Position numbers and translations under genes: made by a program
The notes under the pieces: generated by a model
The model's input: only the letters and a program-made list of their open reading frames with translations
What the model was told of the DNA's origin: nothing
Databases searched by the model: none
Part shown: positions 5,418 through 6,380 of the stretch, piece after piece
Layout of the letters: the number at the start of each line of letters is the position of its first letter
Numbering within the stretch: the stretch's first letter is position 1
DNA from: Chloroflexota bacterium
GTDB taxonomy: Bacteria > Chloroflexota > Dehalococcoidia > Tepidiformales > Tepidiformaceae
Assembly: GCA_021823905.1 (NCBI GenBank)
Contig: JAKALX010000226.1
Span: forward strand, 1-6,380
Reading direction: 5' to 3'
DNA: 6,380 nt

Positions 5418-6019
5418 ACAGGCTACATTTCCTCCGCGGCGGCGTCCTTATTGGCGCCGCGGCGGTGATGCTCGCGGGCGTCGTTCTCGCCGCGTCTTGC
5501 GGTGGCGGCGACAACTCGAGCGCGACGACGACCGCGACGGCGCCGACCCAGGCGTCGAAGCCGACAGTCACGGACCAGCGCGCCCGCGCCACCGTGAACG
5601 ACACGACGGGCGTCTACTTCACCGTCATGAACCCCGGCGCCGCCGACCGCCTCCTTTCCGTGAAGGCCGATCCCGAAATCGCCGGCCTGGCCCAGCTTCA
5701 CGAAATGGCCGCCAACGGCGCCACGATGAAGATGCAGGAGGTCAAGGCCGGGATCGTGGTTCCCGCGAATGGCGCCCTCGAGCTCAAGCCCGGCGGCTAC
5801 CATGTGATGCTGATGAACCTGAAGAAGCCGCTCTCCGCCGGCGACTCGCTCAAGCTCGACCTCGTTTTCGAGAAGGCCGGGACGATCTCGATCGTCGTTC
5901 CCGTGGTGCAGGACGCCGGCGCGGCGGGCTCCTCCGCGGGGAAGGGCACGGCCGGCCCGCCGGGCGCCATGGGTGGCGCCATGCCGAAGACCCCGGCGTC
6001 GCCAACGAAGGCCCCGTAG
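5414..6019 (+). CDS. PCu(A)C-family copper chaperone lipoprotein
   Basis: A 201-residue lipoprotein with the PCu(A)C (DUF461) domain, a cupredoxin-like fold that carries Cu(I) and passes it to SCO or to the CuA site of cytochrome oxidase. The signal sequence ends in LAASC (C29), followed by GGGD and a Thr/Ala-rich linker. The domain (about 50-167) shows the Cu(I) ligand set: H96 and M98 in LHEM, M107 in MKM, and H130 and M132 in YHVMLM, following the family's H(M)x10Mx21-22HxM pattern. The last 35 residues are a Gly/Ala/Pro-rich tail with M186 and M190. The start is taken as TTG at 5414, which overlaps the SCO stop as TTGA and places the signal sequence correctly; no ATG fits. A weak AAGAAGG lies about 12 bases upstream, so translation probably depends on coupling to SCO. 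Confidence 0.94.
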   Translation: MNRLHFLRGGVLIGAAAVMLAGVVLAASCGGGDNSSATTTATAPTQASKPTVTDQRARATVNDTTGVYFTVMNPGAADRLLSVKADPEIAGLAQLHEMAANGATMKMQEVKAGIVVPANGALELKPGGYHVMLMNLKKPLSAGDSLKLDLVFEKAGTISIVVPVVQDAGAAGSSAGKGTAGPPGAMGGAMPKTPASPTKAP

Positions 6020-6038
6020 GGCGGCAAGGAGTTCCTCA

Positions 6039-6380
6039 GTGAGCAGTGGCGCCAACGTGTCCCGAACGCGGCCGGCATCGGTACCCACCGGTGACCCGGC
6101 TGTTGCGGATCGTCTCCCTCTCCACTGGACCTTTCGCGTGCTTGGCTTCGCCGCCCTAGCGCTGGCGCTGATCGGGGCCGGCATCTCCGCCTACCTGCTG
6201 GTGGTGCACATCCAGGGCCAGTCGCCCGTCTGCCGGATCGCGCATGGCTGCGCGACCGTCCAGAAGAGCGAGTACAGCAAGATCATGGGTGTTCCGATTT
6301 CGGTCCCAGGGATCGCCGGCTATGTGGCGCTCGGCGGTCTCGCCGTTGTGTGGCTCACCGGCTGGCGAGGGCTCCGGGCT
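6039..6380 (+). CDS. VKOR-family protein (disulfide oxidase), 3' end cut by window edge
   Basis: The first 114 residues of a vitamin K epoxide reductase family membrane protein. Bacterial VKORs pass electrons from DsbA-like thiol oxidases to quinones, performing the job of DsbB. After a hydrophilic N-terminal stretch of about 30 residues comes a membrane helix (about 33-55), then an external loop with the cysteine pair C65 and C71 (CRIAHGC), the typical SEYS with S77, and GVPISVPGIAGY leading into the second helix. The two cysteines are the loop pair that shuttles electrons; the quinone-proximal CxxC would follow beyond the window. GTG at 6039 is preceded by an excellent AAGGAG (6026-6031) at seven bases and lies 19 bases after the PCu(A)C stop, so it belongs to the same operon. 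Whether it is fused to a thioredoxin domain, as some bacterial VKORs are, cannot be seen. Confidence 0.92.
   Translation, partial: MSSGANVSRTRPASVPTGDPAVADRLPLHWTFRVLGFAALALALIGAGISAYLLVVHIQGQSPVCRIAHGCATVQKSEYSKIMGVPISVPGIAGYVALGGLAVVWLTGWRGLRA

Overview
This is a GC-rich bacterial window of 6380 bases with eight protein genes, two of them cut by the window edges. The genes use GTG and TTG starts as well as ATG. Several neighbours are coupled by 4-base start/stop overlaps. Three consecutive lipoproteins carry a small, glycine-rich stretch after the lipobox cysteine (CGGG or CGGS). Together with a VKOR-type rather than DsbB-type disulfide oxidase, this fits Chloroflexota or a related high-GC phylum such as Actinobacteriota better than a proteobacterium. 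I cannot fix the taxonomy from the sequence alone. I see no tRNA, rRNA, CRISPR array, insertion sequence or phage gene.

Left half, minus strand, reading right to left. A classical short-chain dehydrogenase/reductase (3459 to 2620) overlaps an M19 membrane-dipeptidase-type metallopeptidase (2623 to 1607) by ATGA. After a 186-base gap comes an MMPL/RND-family transporter (1420 to beyond position 1). The gap holds the only AT-rich patch in the window. It contains a promoter-like sequence and a perfect 18-bp palindrome of the kind bound by TetR-family repressors, so the transporter is probably a separately controlled unit. No regulator gene lies in the window.

Right half, plus strand. Across a 184-base divergent gap starts a five-gene cluster: a small His/Cys-rich membrane protein (3644-4075), a His-rich lipoprotein predicted to be helical (4154-4627), an SCO/SenC-family copper chaperone lipoprotein (4710-5417), a PCu(A)C-family copper chaperone lipoprotein (5414-6019) and the start of a VKOR-family protein (6039 to the edge). 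SCO and PCu(A)C proteins are known to cooperate in delivering copper to the CuA site of cytochrome c oxidase outside the cytoplasmic membrane. VKOR proteins drive extracytoplasmic disulfide formation. The cluster therefore reads as a copper-delivery and thiol-redox module.

The first two proteins are not recognised families. Their histidine, cysteine and methionine content and their position make them candidate new parts of this module, and they are the most interesting content of the window. Hairpin-forming sequences lie in both larger gaps inside the cluster (4082-4128 and 4649-4690), one of them just ahead of the SCO ribosome binding site. The first gene may be translated from a leaderless transcript. 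No stretch above 300 bases lacks a gene.
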